DNA of 64,000 nt. It comes from an uncultured Erysipelotrichaceae bacterium (GTDB taxonomy: Bacteria > Bacillota_I > Bacilli_A > RFN20 > CAG-826). The notes below the pieces were generated by a model. It was not told the origin of the DNA. It saw nothing but the letters and a program-made list of their open reading frames with translations, and did not search any database. The number at the start of each line of letters is the position of its first letter. Within the stretch, counting starts at the first letter, position 1. The translations under genes and the position numbers were made by a program. The DNA lies in NCBI GenBank assembly GCA_902800025.1, contig CADCDA010000008.1, positions 1 to 64,000 of the forward strand, in the 5' to 3' direction. Of this stretch, positions 8,602 through 17,746 are shown one piece after another.

Positions 8602-9357
8602 ATGCCAAAAGTAAATGTTGAACCAGGACCATATCCAAAAATCAATTCATCAGTTAGGAAGAACTTCAAAGGAGTTGTCACATTAAAAGCTCAAGGCGAA
8701 GTCTATAAAGAAAGTCTTACTCAAGATGAACTTGCCGAACTATTAAATATTGATAGGTATGAACTTTCTTATTATGAAAATGGGCAAAAAGAGATTCCTG
8801 TCTCTTTACTTATACAAATGGCAAAAGTGTTAAATTGTTCCATTGACCTTCTGTTGGGTATGCCATTTGATTATGCCTATAACAAACAAAACAACAACTT
8901 GACCACCATTGCTCTTAGTCAGGTACAACGTGGTTTCTATAAATTAGACAATAGCCTTAAAGGGGTTATGAAGTTCGATGCCAAATTTGCTGATAGGCCA
9001 AATAACATTTGTGCTTATCTTCTTCAAAGCGACTCAAGCGTATTGGGATTATTGAAAGGCGATGCTGTTATCCTAGATAAAGACATAAGACACTATATCA
9101 ATAATTCAATGAATCAAAAATGCACATGTATGCTTTCTGGCGATTATATTGAAGAAGGAAAACATAGAGTTGCCACCGCTTTCTATTTCTCTGAAGTGGG
9201 TGTCGCAACCGATTTATACGGCAACAAGAAAAAGAGATCCTTCTACTACTACACCCACACAGGCGAATTAAAAATTGTCGGATGCCAAGTCATACAAAGA
9301 ATTTGTCACGCAGTTGTTATCCAATCTGTTAAATATCATTTGTTAGATGTTAAGTAG
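8602..9357 (+). CDS. XRE-type repressor with long C-terminal domain
   Basis: This 251-residue protein starts at ATG 8602 after AGGAGA. Residues about 35-90 form an XRE helix-turn-helix (LTQDELAELLNIDRYELSYYENGQ). The C-terminal part includes GDAVILDK and later beta-rich segments, reminiscent of LexA/S24-type regulatory domains, but I cannot identify the Ser-Lys dyad with confidence. It diverges from the 84-residue XRE gene and is followed by the recombinase operon on the same strand. It is probably the master repressor of the element. Confidence 0.75.
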   Translation: MPKVNVEPGPYPKINSSVRKNFKGVVTLKAQGEVYKESLTQDELAELLNIDRYELSYYENGQKEIPVSLLIQMAKVLNCSIDLLLGMPFDYAYNKQNNNLTTIALSQVQRGFYKLDNSLKGVMKFDAKFADRPNNICAYLLQSDSSVLGLLKGDAVILDKDIRHYINNSMNQKCTCMLSGDYIEEGKHRVATAFYFSEVGVATDLYGNKKKRSFYYYTHTGELKIVGCQVIQRICHAVVIQSVKYHLLDVK

Positions 9358-9418
9358 CGTATTGCTAACACCTATTATAAAAATCTCATTCTATTTAGAA
9401 TAAAAGCAGCAAACAAAG

Positions 9419-9464
9419 AGCCCCTCGTTTGAGGAGAACCTTCTCTATTTAGAGAGGGCTTTTT
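9419..9464 (+). terminator. Terminator-like hairpin after the repressor gene
   Basis: AGCCC and GGGCT bracket a 32-nt interval with further internal pairing (CCTC-GTTT-GAGG) and are followed by TTTTT. It ends just before the ATG of the next small gene, so it could reduce readthrough into the recombinase operon. Confidence 0.5.
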
Positions 9465-9465
9465 G

Positions 9466-9669
9466 ATGAATAAGACTATTAGCTACGAATTTGAAGTAGC
9501 GATTCTTGATAAGTTGTTAAAAGAAAACAAGATTACCCACGAAGAATGGTATGCCCTTTTAACTATGCTCCGTCAGAAGTATAACCTCCCTTGTATCAAT
9601 AATATCAATTATATTGATATTAAGTCAGCATTGAGGCAATATACACATGATGGAAAAGGAAGTAATTAA
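9466..9669 (+). CDS. Small SHOCT-like protein preceding the recombinases
   Basis: This 67-residue protein has a central DKLLKENKITHEEWYALLTMLRQKY segment that resembles SHOCT (short C-terminal) helices. Small proteins of this kind often precede tandem serine recombinases in Firmicutes elements. The start is ATG 9466 rather than the TTG three bases earlier. It overlaps the first recombinase gene by 23 bp in another frame, which suggests coupled translation. Its role, perhaps as a recombination directionality or accessory factor, is unknown. Confidence 0.65.
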   Translation: MNKTISYEFEVAILDKLLKENKITHEEWYALLTMLRQKYNLPCINNINYIDIKSALRQYTHDGKGSN

Positions 9670-11347
9670 AGTAGCGAGCCCCGCTCAATATATCGCCTCT
9701 ACTGGTTTAGATAATAAAAGAAAACGTGTAGCGGCATACGCACGAGTGTCTACTGATAGTGAGGATCAGATTCACTCTTTTAAAGCACAGATTGATGAAT
9801 ACACCACTAAGATAACCAGCAACCCTAACTGGGAATTTGTCGGCATGTATTCTGATGAAGGTATCTCAGGTACTTCTTTAAAGAAAAGAGATGGACTTAA
9901 CGCCTTATTAAAAGAAGCTAAGAAAGGTAATGTTGACCTTATTTTAGTGAAGTCTATTTCTAGACTAGGAAGAAATACGTTAGATATCCTCACCATTGTT
10001 AGAGAGCTAAGAGAAATTGGCGTGGAGATTAAATTTGAAAAAGAAAACCTTTCATCTCTAGATACCAGGACCGATATGGTTTTAACGTTCCACTCCTCTA
10101 TCGCTCAAGAAGAGGCTAAAAACATCTCTGATAATGTTAAATGGGGAATTAGAAAAAGGATGAGAGATGGTAACTGGAAAGTACCAACTGAGAAATTCCT
10201 TGGTTATACCAAAGATGAAAATGGGAACATGATCATTGATGAATCTCAAGCCGATATCGTTAGAGCCATCTTTAATCTTTATCTCGCTAATAAGTCAATA
10301 AAAGAAATCATCGCTTATTTAGAAGGTAACCACTACTTAACTGGTTCAGGAAAAGAAAAATGGAGCCGCCAAAACATCATGCAGATTCTCCAAAATGAGA
10401 AATATAGAGGCGACTTAATTCTCCAAAAGACTGTCGTTATTGATTATCTATCTCATGAATCAAGAAGCAATAAAGATGGAAAATACGCGGATATGTGGTT
10501 AGTTAAGAACCACCATCCCGCCATTATTTCTAGAGAAGCTTTTGATTTAGTACAAACTATCATTGAGTATAAAAAGAACGACAGATTCCTTAGACCTAAT
10601 ATTGGTGGCCCATTATCCACCAAGCTTTATTGTGGCTTATGTGGTAGACCACTATTTTATCAATCAAGGTGTGATGGAAAGAACATGTTCAGTTGCAATG
10701 TGTCTAGAAGAAATCTCCAAAGGAACAAATGCGAACTATCGCCAATTCAAGAAGAAGATATAAATACCATCTGTGTCCAAGCGATGAAAGCATATTATTC
10801 TAACGACTCTCTTTCTTCTAATCTTTTAGGTTGTCTTACATCTTTAGGTGAAACTTCCCATAAACAAGAAGAACTTAACAAAGTTAAAGAAGAGATAACC
10901 ACTACTGAAAATAGGCTTAAAGCCATCATTGAAGAAAAGATGGAAACTGACTCAGAAGAAGATGATGAAAGATTATCTAACAAATATAAAGAAACCAAGA
11001 AACATCTTAATGAATTAAAGGCTAAATTAGACACTTTATCCGGTGAAACATATCAATCCTTTATCTCTGAAGCTAGAAGCAAGGAAATCGCCTCTTTAAT
11101 AACAAATATGGATAACGATGAATGCTACTTAAAACTTATCGATGAAGTAATCGTTAATGAAGATAACTCTATCACCATAATCGATAATGCTGGTCACCAC
11201 GTTTCTAAAGAAAACATCAGTAAAAACATCAAAAAGATAAATAGCTTAGAAGAAGTCTTACATGGTTACTACACTTCTCCTATAACCACTAAAGTTTATA
11301 AATACAAAATTGTAAGATTGGAGGATTACCCATGGTTCAAGAAATAA
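9647..11347 (+). CDS. Large serine recombinase 1
   Basis: This 566-residue large serine recombinase has a resolvase catalytic domain with YARVSTDSEDQ (nucleophile Ser near residue 35), DEGISGTS and VKSISRLGRN. A recombinase domain comes next (LGYTKDENG... QNIMQILQNEKYRGD). Then follow a zinc ribbon with CGLCGRP and paired later cysteines, and a coiled coil near residues 400-470 rich in Glu and Lys. Such enzymes integrate and excise mobile DNA at att sites. It overlaps the next recombinase by 16 bp; paired recombinases may act together. Confidence 0.93.
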   Translation: MMEKEVIKVASPAQYIASTGLDNKRKRVAAYARVSTDSEDQIHSFKAQIDEYTTKITSNPNWEFVGMYSDEGISGTSLKKRDGLNALLKEAKKGNVDLILVKSISRLGRNTLDILTIVRELREIGVEIKFEKENLSSLDTRTDMVLTFHSSIAQEEAKNISDNVKWGIRKRMRDGNWKVPTEKFLGYTKDENGNMIIDESQADIVRAIFNLYLANKSIKEIIAYLEGNHYLTGSGKEKWSRQNIMQILQNEKYRGDLILQKTVVIDYLSHESRSNKDGKYADMWLVKNHHPAIISREAFDLVQTIIEYKKNDRFLRPNIGGPLSTKLYCGLCGRPLFYQSRCDGKNMFSCNVSRRNLQRNKCELSPIQEEDINTICVQAMKAYYSNDSLSSNLLGCLTSLGETSHKQEELNKVKEEITTTENRLKAIIEEKMETDSEEDDERLSNKYKETKKHLNELKAKLDTLSGETYQSFISEARSKEIASLITNMDNDECYLKLIDEVIVNEDNSITIIDNAGHHVSKENISKNIKKINSLEEVLHGYYTSPITTKVYKYKIVRLEDYPWFKK

Positions 11348-12984
11348 TTCAAATTAATAAAGCTACCCCAATAGGTAAAAGAAGAGTATGTGCTTATACC
11401 CGCGTTTCTTCTAAAAGTGAAGACCAGGAGAATTCTCTAGCTTACCAAATTGAAACCTATACCAAGATGATCATGACAAATCCTGCCTATGAGTTCTGCG
11501 GTGTTTTCGTTGATGATGGAGTAACTGGTACTTCTATTTACAAAAGAAAAGAATTCCAAAAGATGATAGATAAAGCCCTAAGTGGTCAAATTGATTTAAT
11601 CATCACTAAGTCCTTATCTAGATTTTCTAGAAACACTGAAGATGCGATTAATATCTTAAGAGTCCTTAGAAACAACAATGTTGAAGTCTATTTTGAAACG
11701 GAGAACATCTCCTCATTTAATATGGACAGCGAATTAGTCATTAACGTGTTAAGTGCTCATGCCGCGAATGAATCTAAAGTCATAAGTGACAACGTCAGGA
11801 TGAGCTACGCTAAAAACTTTAAAGATAAAAAAGCCTATTTCAACCCCGAACAGCTATATGGTTATCATCGCGGTAAAGACGGAAGTATTGTTATCGATGA
11901 AAAAGAAGCTGAGGCAATTAGACTAATCTATGACCTTTATTTAAAGGATTACACCAGGCAGGCTATTATTGATGAGCTAGATAGGAGAGGACTAAAACCT
12001 AGATTCACTAAGAAATGGACATTCCAGGCATTTAGAAAAATACTTCATAATGAGAAATACATGGGTGCCGCTTATCTTCAAAAAACATTTGTTAAAGGCG
12101 TAAGAGGAAAGCGACTTAAAAACGATGGAACATTGCCCACTATTCTAATCGAGAACAACCATCCCGCTATTGTAACTAAAGAAGTATGGCTGGCCGCTAA
12201 TGAAAAGCTCAAACAAAAAGCGATTCAATATCAAAGTCAGGTTCAGTACGATGAAAAACGAGAAGGTAAAATATGTTTCAATAAGAGTATTTATTCTGGT
12301 CTCTTCATGTGCGGAAAGTGTGGTAAAAACTATAATTTCAAAATAAACAATAGAGGTAAGGCATCGGAGTCTAGAATCTTCCACTGTGCATCTAATAGAG
12401 AAAGAAAGACTTGTGAGAATGATGACCTTCCTTTAGATGTTATCGATATCATTACTCTTAAGGTTGTAAACAAGATTATCACTAATAAAAAGAACTTCTT
12501 TGACTTGCTAGAGGAATCCTTCAATTCTAAAAATGACGTAGAGAAAAAGAAGAAAGAAATACAAGAATTGCAAGAAAAAATAGATGTTTTACAAGCAAAA
12601 TTCAAAAAGTACAAAGATATCGATGATGAGTTTTATCGCGAGGTCAACAAGGCTTATAAGGAAAAGCTAAAACCGCTATATCAAAAGAAAGTAGCTCTTG
12701 AGAATTCAATAAGTACGGCTACTAGTGTTAATGATTATCTTTACCAATTTAAAAAAGTCCTATCACCATACGATAGAACCATTTCTTCTTTAATTGACTT
12801 TCCACTTAACAAAGTATTTAGTAGGGTAATCATTCATGATAGAGATCACATCACTTTTGTCCTTGGAAAGGCTGGCGATATTTCCACCATCACTTCTATG
12901 GATGATGACATCCTAATTCAAACAGAACCATACCTAATTAGGAAAACAAAACACCTGCTGAAATACGGAATCTATATCAACTAG
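11332..12984 (+). CDS. Large serine recombinase 2
   Basis: This 550-residue paralog of the upstream gene has YTRVSSKSEDQ (nucleophile Ser near residue 26), DDGVTGTSIYKR and TKSLSRFSRN. The recombinase domain contains LYGYHRGKDG and RKILHNEKYMGAAYLQK. A zinc ribbon starts with CGKCGKNY and is followed by a coiled coil (VEKKKKEIQELQEKIDVLQA). It is the last gene before the predicted right end of the element. Its final codons and downstream terminator are duplicated near 17.6 kb, which is important for the history of the locus. Confidence 0.93.
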   Translation: MVQEIIQINKATPIGKRRVCAYTRVSSKSEDQENSLAYQIETYTKMIMTNPAYEFCGVFVDDGVTGTSIYKRKEFQKMIDKALSGQIDLIITKSLSRFSRNTEDAINILRVLRNNNVEVYFETENISSFNMDSELVINVLSAHAANESKVISDNVRMSYAKNFKDKKAYFNPEQLYGYHRGKDGSIVIDEKEAEAIRLIYDLYLKDYTRQAIIDELDRRGLKPRFTKKWTFQAFRKILHNEKYMGAAYLQKTFVKGVRGKRLKNDGTLPTILIENNHPAIVTKEVWLAANEKLKQKAIQYQSQVQYDEKREGKICFNKSIYSGLFMCGKCGKNYNFKINNRGKASESRIFHCASNRERKTCENDDLPLDVIDIITLKVVNKIITNKKNFFDLLEESFNSKNDVEKKKKEIQELQEKIDVLQAKFKKYKDIDDEFYREVNKAYKEKLKPLYQKKVALENSISTATSVNDYLYQFKKVLSPYDRTISSLIDFPLNKVFSRVIIHDRDHITFVLGKAGDISTITSMDDDILIQTEPYLIRKTKHLLKYGIYIN

Positions 12985-13083
12985 GGGATAAACAATATCC
13001 TCTTTTTTTATAAGAGAAAATTCGTGTACGGACAATTGGACCTTAAAACATATTAGGGTGCCGACAATTGGAGACACGATTGA
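12929..13083 (+). repeat. Element right end, copy 1 (recombinase 3' end plus att-like core)
   Basis: The first 82 bp (recombinase 3' end, stop and terminator) match 17568-17649 with about five mismatches. After a divergent interval, 22 bp starting CGACAATTGGAGACACGATT at 13062 are identical to 17669-17690. A partial copy, GGACAATTGGACC, lies at 13030-13042. The location after a serine recombinase suggests an attachment site. Confidence 0.7.
12983..13009 (+). terminator. Terminator of the recombinase operon
   Basis: AGGGGATA pairs with TATCCTCT (one G-U pair) around a five-base loop and is followed by a run of seven T. The stem starts inside the last codons/stop of recombinase 2. Confidence 0.8.
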
Positions 13084-13089
13084 AAAAAT

Positions 13090-13126
13090 CCCTGATTCAT
13101 TAAGTTGAAACAGGGTTTTTATTTTT
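13090..13126. terminator. Bidirectional terminator
   Basis: CCCTG (13090-13094) pairs with CAGGG (13111-13115), with A-rich sequence on the left and T-rich sequence on the right. It can serve the leftward symporter remnant and stop rightward readthrough from the element. Confidence 0.6.
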
Positions 13127-13134
13127 TAAGATGC

Positions 13135-13506
13135 TTAGCTTTCTGTTTTTTCTTCTTCTTGCTCTTTTATCTCATCCCAGAATGGATCGCCTTTTTCTAA
13201 TTCCGCAATTTGTTTACTTTTTTTTGTAAATTTCATAATAATATTGATTATTAATCTAGAGATTAAAGAGAATAGCACAACAAGCCATCCAGCCACTATT
13301 TCACTAATCAATGAATCAGAAACAATATTCGAATCGGATTTCAAATATGAACCATAAGCAATCATAACGCCGGCAACAACTGAAATGCTGAAGAAAGCTT
13401 GTCCCATGGCGTTAGTCCATAATCCAAAATCGGCAAGCGATTCCCATTTTGGAATAAATAACGCTCCTAAAGCATCATGAACGAAGAGAATTGTTTTATA
13501 AAACAA
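13135..13506 (-). pseudogene. Remnant of a sodium:neurotransmitter symporter (NSS/SNF)
   Basis: This 123-residue frame retains a diagnostic piece of NSS transporters: LFIPKW followed by WTNAMGQAFFSISVVAGVMIAYGSYLKSD, which matches the family's W-x-x-A-x-GQ-x-FFSLS...YGSY region. It then jumps directly to a final membrane helix and an acidic C-terminal tail. Full NSS proteins have about 450-500 residues and 11-12 helices; here the N-terminal half and several central helices are missing. The frame opens only with TTG and no ribosome site. I read it as a decayed gene with an N-terminal truncation and an internal deletion. Confidence 0.7.
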
Positions 13507-13564
13507 ATAGATTTTTCTAGCCTATCAAATTATAATGATAACTAATAAAACGAAGGTAAATTAT

Positions 13565-14377
13565 ATGCCAGAAGTTTGGAGTGAATTTTTTAGCGATGGA
13601 TTTTTCGGATATGGTGAAAAGGGAGATTTCCAATATTTTTCTTTTTGGCACTTCCTTCCAATATTGATCTTAATTGCTGGAATTATATTGACCTATATCT
13701 TTAGAGAAAAAATCGCGAATTCTAAGCACGAAAAAACATTTAGATTTATTCTTGGATGCACAATGCTTCTTGCGGAGTTCGGTTTTTTCTGGAGACTCCT
13801 ATATGTTGGACCAGGAACAAAAGATATCCACACGATGATGACTAAACTTCCGATTCAAGTTTGCGAATGGACATGCATCTTTGCGGTTTTAATGGTTTTA
13901 ATAGAAAGTAGGCACCTTTTCGACATTGATGTAACTATCTGTCTCACCCTTGGAATTGCTCCACTATTCTTACCTGCTGTTATTTTAGATTCAGGTCCAA
14001 GATATTTCCGTTATTATCAGTTCTGGCTTGAGCATATCATTCCTATTTATTCAGTATTTTATATGATGTTTGTTAAGGGTTTCCGTTATGACGTCAAAAA
14101 AATATATAAGCCAATAATCTTCTTGTCGATCCTTGCCGGATTATCAATGCTATCGAATTACTATATCCCAGAAGCGAATTACATGTATTTACAAGGCGAC
14201 ACTTTAGGCGAAGCTATTACAAGAATTATTCCTAGTAACCAATTTGCTAGATTTGGTGTATTCGCGGCAATTACCTTCTTATTATTTGGAATCGAATTCC
14301 TTGTCTTCTATTTGATTAGACGTTATAGAAAAAAGAAAGAAGATAAATCAGAAAAACCAATAGAAAATAATCAATGA
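13565..14377 (+). CDS. YwaF/TIGR02206-type integral membrane protein
   Basis: The protein has about 270 residues and seven or so hydrophobic helices. FWHFLPILILIAGI near the start, WRLLYVG, the LPIQVCEWTCIFAVLM segment and the WLEHIIPIYSVFYM helix match the YwaF (TIGR02206) family, whose function is unknown. I prefer ATG 13565, which has GAAGG eight bases upstream, over ATG 13535, which lies almost on the TATAAT box at 13530. The end overlaps the ATPase gene as ATGA, so the three genes from here to 17531 form an operon. Confidence 0.8.
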   Translation: MPEVWSEFFSDGFFGYGEKGDFQYFSFWHFLPILILIAGIILTYIFREKIANSKHEKTFRFILGCTMLLAEFGFFWRLLYVGPGTKDIHTMMTKLPIQVCEWTCIFAVLMVLIESRHLFDIDVTICLTLGIAPLFLPAVILDSGPRYFRYYQFWLEHIIPIYSVFYMMFVKGFRYDVKKIYKPIIFLSILAGLSMLSNYYIPEANYMYLQGDTLGEAITRIIPSNQFARFGVFAAITFLLFGIEFLVFYLIRRYRKKKEDKSEKPIENNQ

Positions 14378-15081
14378 TTATGGAAAATAATTTTTACGTT
14401 GAAATTAAAAATGTCACTAAAGTTTATGGTGAAGGCGAAGGACTCGCCTATGCTTTAAATGACATTTCTTTAAATATTAAAAAGGGCGAGTTTGTCACTA
14501 TCGTTGGAGAATCCGGATCTGGAAAAACAACGCTTTTAAATATCTTAGGGGCGATAGATTACCCAACAAAAGGCAAAGTGATTGTTAACGGAAAAGATAT
14601 CACTAAATTCAAAGAAAAAGAGTTAACTAATTATCGTAAAAATGATGTTGGCTTTGTTTATCAGTTCTTTAATTTAATTAACGATATCACCGCTTTGCAA
14701 AACGTAATGATTGTAACCGGTTATAAAAATAAAGAAAGAGCGCAAGAATTATTAGACAAAGTAAATCTACTAGATAAACAAGATAAGTTTCCACGACAAT
14801 TAAGTGGAGGGCAGCAGCAAAGAATCGCTATCGCTAGAGCTTTAAATAAAGAAGGGGATCTTCTCTTATTTGACGAACCTACTGGTGCTTTAGATGAAGC
14901 GTCTGGAATTAATATTTTAGAATTAATTAAAGAACTTCATAAAGAAGGTAAAACTGTGGTTTTAGTGACTCACACTAAAGAAATCGGGCTTATTTCTGAT
15001 CGAATCATCACAATGAAAGATGGAAAGATTATTTCTGATAAGGATAATAATCCAATACCTGTTAAAGAGGTCCACTGGTAA
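14374..15081 (+). CDS. MacB/LolD-type ABC transporter ATP-binding protein
   Basis: This 235-residue ATPase has Walker A GESGSGKTT, Q-loop YQFFNL, signature LSGGQQQRIAIARAL, Walker B LLLFDEPTGALD and the switch histidine in LVTHTKE. It belongs to the MacB/FtsE/BceA group that pairs with FtsX-type permeases, and the adjacent gene (TAATG overlap at 15081) encodes one. These systems usually export peptides or lipoproteins, or relieve envelope stress from antimicrobial peptides. The substrate cannot be read here. The start may be ATG 14374 or ATG 14380. Confidence 0.92.
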   Translation: MIMENNFYVEIKNVTKVYGEGEGLAYALNDISLNIKKGEFVTIVGESGSGKTTLLNILGAIDYPTKGKVIVNGKDITKFKEKELTNYRKNDVGFVYQFFNLINDITALQNVMIVTGYKNKERAQELLDKVNLLDKQDKFPRQLSGGQQQRIAIARALNKEGDLLLFDEPTGALDEASGINILELIKELHKEGKTVVLVTHTKEIGLISDRIITMKDGKIISDKDNNPIPVKEVHW

Positions 15082-17531
15082 TGATTAGATTATTACTACG
15101 TTCCTATATCAAACGCTTCATATCCGTTTTTCTTGCTTTGATCATTATAGGTGGGGTGTCCGCCGGAATATTTAATGCCTTTTTATCCGCTAAAGAGCAT
15201 TTAGTTCGCGACCCAAGTCGTTTTTTTAATGAATATGGCTATATTAACGAACAAGTCTCTCTCACTATAGATGAGCGAGAAGAATATATGGATCTATATG
15301 ATGTTGAAGGTGTTGCGTCCATTGATATGCGTTTGTCTTTTGATGTACATCTAGAGAAAGATGATGGCAGAACAATAAATAGTAGAATTGTGACTTATAG
15401 TGATCACAAAGATGAAATAATGAAACGTTATGTTGTTAGTGAACTACCACGAAAAGAGAACGAATATAATGTTGCCGTTTCTAATAAATACGCCCAAAAT
15501 AACGGCTTTAAAGTCGGCGATAATATAAAGTTAACTTTATATAGTTTTTCATATAGTTTTTATATCAATTCAATTGTTGATACAGTTGAAGGAGTCTATC
15601 CAGTTTTTAATCAATACGTTTGGAGCGATGATTATGATTTTGGCTACATCTATTTATTAGAAAGTGATTTAAACGCCATCTTTAAAGAATACGCACCAAA
15701 ATTATCGACTTTAATAAAAATTAATCCATCTTTAAAAGAATTCTTCGATAACCTTATTGCGTCCACTAATCTATCACCAATTGATTTAGATAATTTCGAT
15801 GATAATTTTGCAAGCAAAATTGTTAATGAATTAATCATCAAAAACGCTCCCGGATATAGCGAAGATGTTATAAAAGAAAGAATAGACGAATATTTCAATA
15901 ATAAGGGAATAGAACCACTAAACATTATTAAAGGCGAAGATACAGCCCCAAGGAAGTATATGACAAGCGTCGATCGTCAATTGGGAGTGCCTTTTATATT
16001 TCTACCCGTTTTCTTTTATGCTGTTACTATGATTTTAGTCGCCCTATTTATCGGGCAAATCATCCGACAGACCACAAGAAATATCGGCATTATGCTCTCT
16101 AATGGTGTTTCAAGAAAAGAAATCATATCTGTGCTATTAGCGTTTTCTTTATTAATAGCTATTATAGCGATTCTTATATCTATCCCGATTGGCTATGGCG
16201 TTTCTTCTTTAGTCACTCATTCGATGATAAAAACATATTACATCCCTATAATTAGTAGTTCCTTAAGTCTTCCTGTCGTTTTGATTAGTAGTTTTTCTTT
16301 ATTAACGCTTGTTGCTTTAGCCACTTTGCTTGCATCTATTTCTATTTTTAAAATCACTCCTAAAGACGCATCCATAAATAATGAATCAAATCGAAAATCA
16401 CTACCGCTTAAAATAGAAAAAAGAATACAAAGAATGCCGTTTATTGCTCAAAACGCTACTAATTCGATGTTACAAAATAAAAGGCGATTCTTCATATCCA
16501 CATTCTCTATATGTACTTCTTTGACCATGATTTTGATCTGTGGATTCTTCCAAATATCTAAAACCGAACTAATAAATCAAGGATGTAACAGAAGGATGAA
16601 TTATGATTGCCAAGTCTATCTGAATAATAACAACGATGAAGAGTTGATTAATTATATTAAAAACGAAGAATGTGTTAATAAATACCTAGATTGTTATTAT
16701 TCATATTTAGAAGTCAAAACGAAAAATGGTCAATCTCAGTTTTTAGAATGTTTAGCGTTCAATCCAAACGAAAATGATGGAATGATAAATATACCCGATA
16801 TAAGCGGCAATAATTATCTATCTTTACCAGAAGAAGGAATCATCATTCCTAAAAACTACGCTAAAGAGATGAATATCAATCAAGGAGACTATATCTACAT
16901 TAATAATGTAGAAGTTAAAGTTAGCGGAATATCAAACCAATATTTTCACGCAATTACATATTTATCAAAAACGCAGTTTGACGCTTTATCAGTTGACTAT
17001 GTTTCTTCTTTACTTATAAACACAAATGATGAAGTCAAGTTGTCTCAAGTATTAAGTAGCAAAACTAAACAATCACTATTAGTGTTTACTTCCTCATTAA
17101 GAAAAGAACTACATCGCATCTTTGATACATTAGATGTTTTCTTAATAATCATGATCGTGTTCTCTTTATCAATCACTTTAGTGATTTTGTTTGTGATGAA
17201 CAAAAACGCACTTATTGAGCAAATATATCAATTATCTCTATATCGTGCTATTGGATTTAAGATTAGTACTATCTCAAAGATATTTATTTTCCAACACCTC
17301 GTTCAATTTATAATTGCAACAATCATAGCTATTCCTTTAAGTGTTTTAAGTAGCAATATCCTTTTTAATCTCGCATCAAGCTTAAGACAGACTTACCCGT
17401 TTATATTTTCTTTCCCAATAGTCTTGCTCGCCTTGCTTTTCATTATTCTTGTCATCGCTCTATGTCATATATTTGCAATGTATAAAGTCAAAAGAATAGA
17501 TATCGCTAATAATTTAAGATCTTCAGAATAA
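15081..17531 (+). CDS. FtsX/MacB-type ABC transporter permease
   Basis: This 816-residue permease has an N-terminal helix (SVFLALIIIGGVSAGIF) and a large extracytoplasmic domain to about residue 300. A first FtsX block of three helices contains IGIMLSNGVSRKEI. A second extracytoplasmic domain follows, then a final FtsX block with YRAIGFKISTISKIF. Two FtsX domains with two outside loops are typical of the 800-residue class that works with MacB-like ATPases. It ends the three-gene operon. The following 36 bp lead into the decayed copy of the recombinase 3' end. Confidence 0.88.
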   Translation: MIRLLLRSYIKRFISVFLALIIIGGVSAGIFNAFLSAKEHLVRDPSRFFNEYGYINEQVSLTIDEREEYMDLYDVEGVASIDMRLSFDVHLEKDDGRTINSRIVTYSDHKDEIMKRYVVSELPRKENEYNVAVSNKYAQNNGFKVGDNIKLTLYSFSYSFYINSIVDTVEGVYPVFNQYVWSDDYDFGYIYLLESDLNAIFKEYAPKLSTLIKINPSLKEFFDNLIASTNLSPIDLDNFDDNFASKIVNELIIKNAPGYSEDVIKERIDEYFNNKGIEPLNIIKGEDTAPRKYMTSVDRQLGVPFIFLPVFFYAVTMILVALFIGQIIRQTTRNIGIMLSNGVSRKEIISVLLAFSLLIAIIAILISIPIGYGVSSLVTHSMIKTYYIPIISSSLSLPVVLISSFSLLTLVALATLLASISIFKITPKDASINNESNRKSLPLKIEKRIQRMPFIAQNATNSMLQNKRRFFISTFSICTSLTMILICGFFQISKTELINQGCNRRMNYDCQVYLNNNNDEELINYIKNEECVNKYLDCYYSYLEVKTKNGQSQFLECLAFNPNENDGMINIPDISGNNYLSLPEEGIIIPKNYAKEMNINQGDYIYINNVEVKVSGISNQYFHAITYLSKTQFDALSVDYVSSLLINTNDEVKLSQVLSSKTKQSLLVFTSSLRKELHRIFDTLDVFLIIMIVFSLSITLVILFVMNKNALIEQIYQLSLYRAIGFKISTISKIFIFQHLVQFIIATIIAIPLSVLSSNILFNLASSLRQTYPFIFSFPIVLLALLFIILVIALCHIFAMYKVKRIDIANNLRSSE

Positions 17532-17567
17532 CTGTTTCTAACTTTTTATTTTCTAATTAATCGCAAT

Positions 17568-17690
17568 CATACCTAATCAGGAAGAAAAAACACCTTCTGA
17601 AATATGGAATCTATATCAACTAGGGGATAAACAATATCCTCTTTTTTTATTTTAATGCGTATGTGTATCGACAATTGGAGACACGATTGA
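17568..17690 (+). repeat. Relic element end, copy 2
   Basis: 17568-17649 copies the final codons, stop and terminator hairpin of serine recombinase 2 with about five mismatches, but no upstream recombinase gene is attached. 17669-17690 repeats the 22-bp att-like core found at 13062-13083. Relative to copy 1, the spacing between the two parts is 32 bp shorter. It reads as the scar of a second, related element. Confidence 0.7.
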
Positions 17691-17698
17691 TTGTCAAG

Positions 17699-17727
17699 AC
17701 ACGTACGAAAAAGTACGTGTTTTTTTG
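17699..17727 (+). terminator. Rightward terminator
   Basis: ACACGTAC and GTACGTGT form a perfect 8-bp stem around GAAAAA, followed by a seven-T run. Confidence 0.85.
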
Positions 17728-17746
17728 TTTTTAAAATAATAAAAAC

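Noticed and set aside
12145-12614. Minus-strand frames inside recombinase 2
   Set aside because: Low-complexity translations antisense to zinc-ribbon and coiled-coil coding sequence; no ribosome site.
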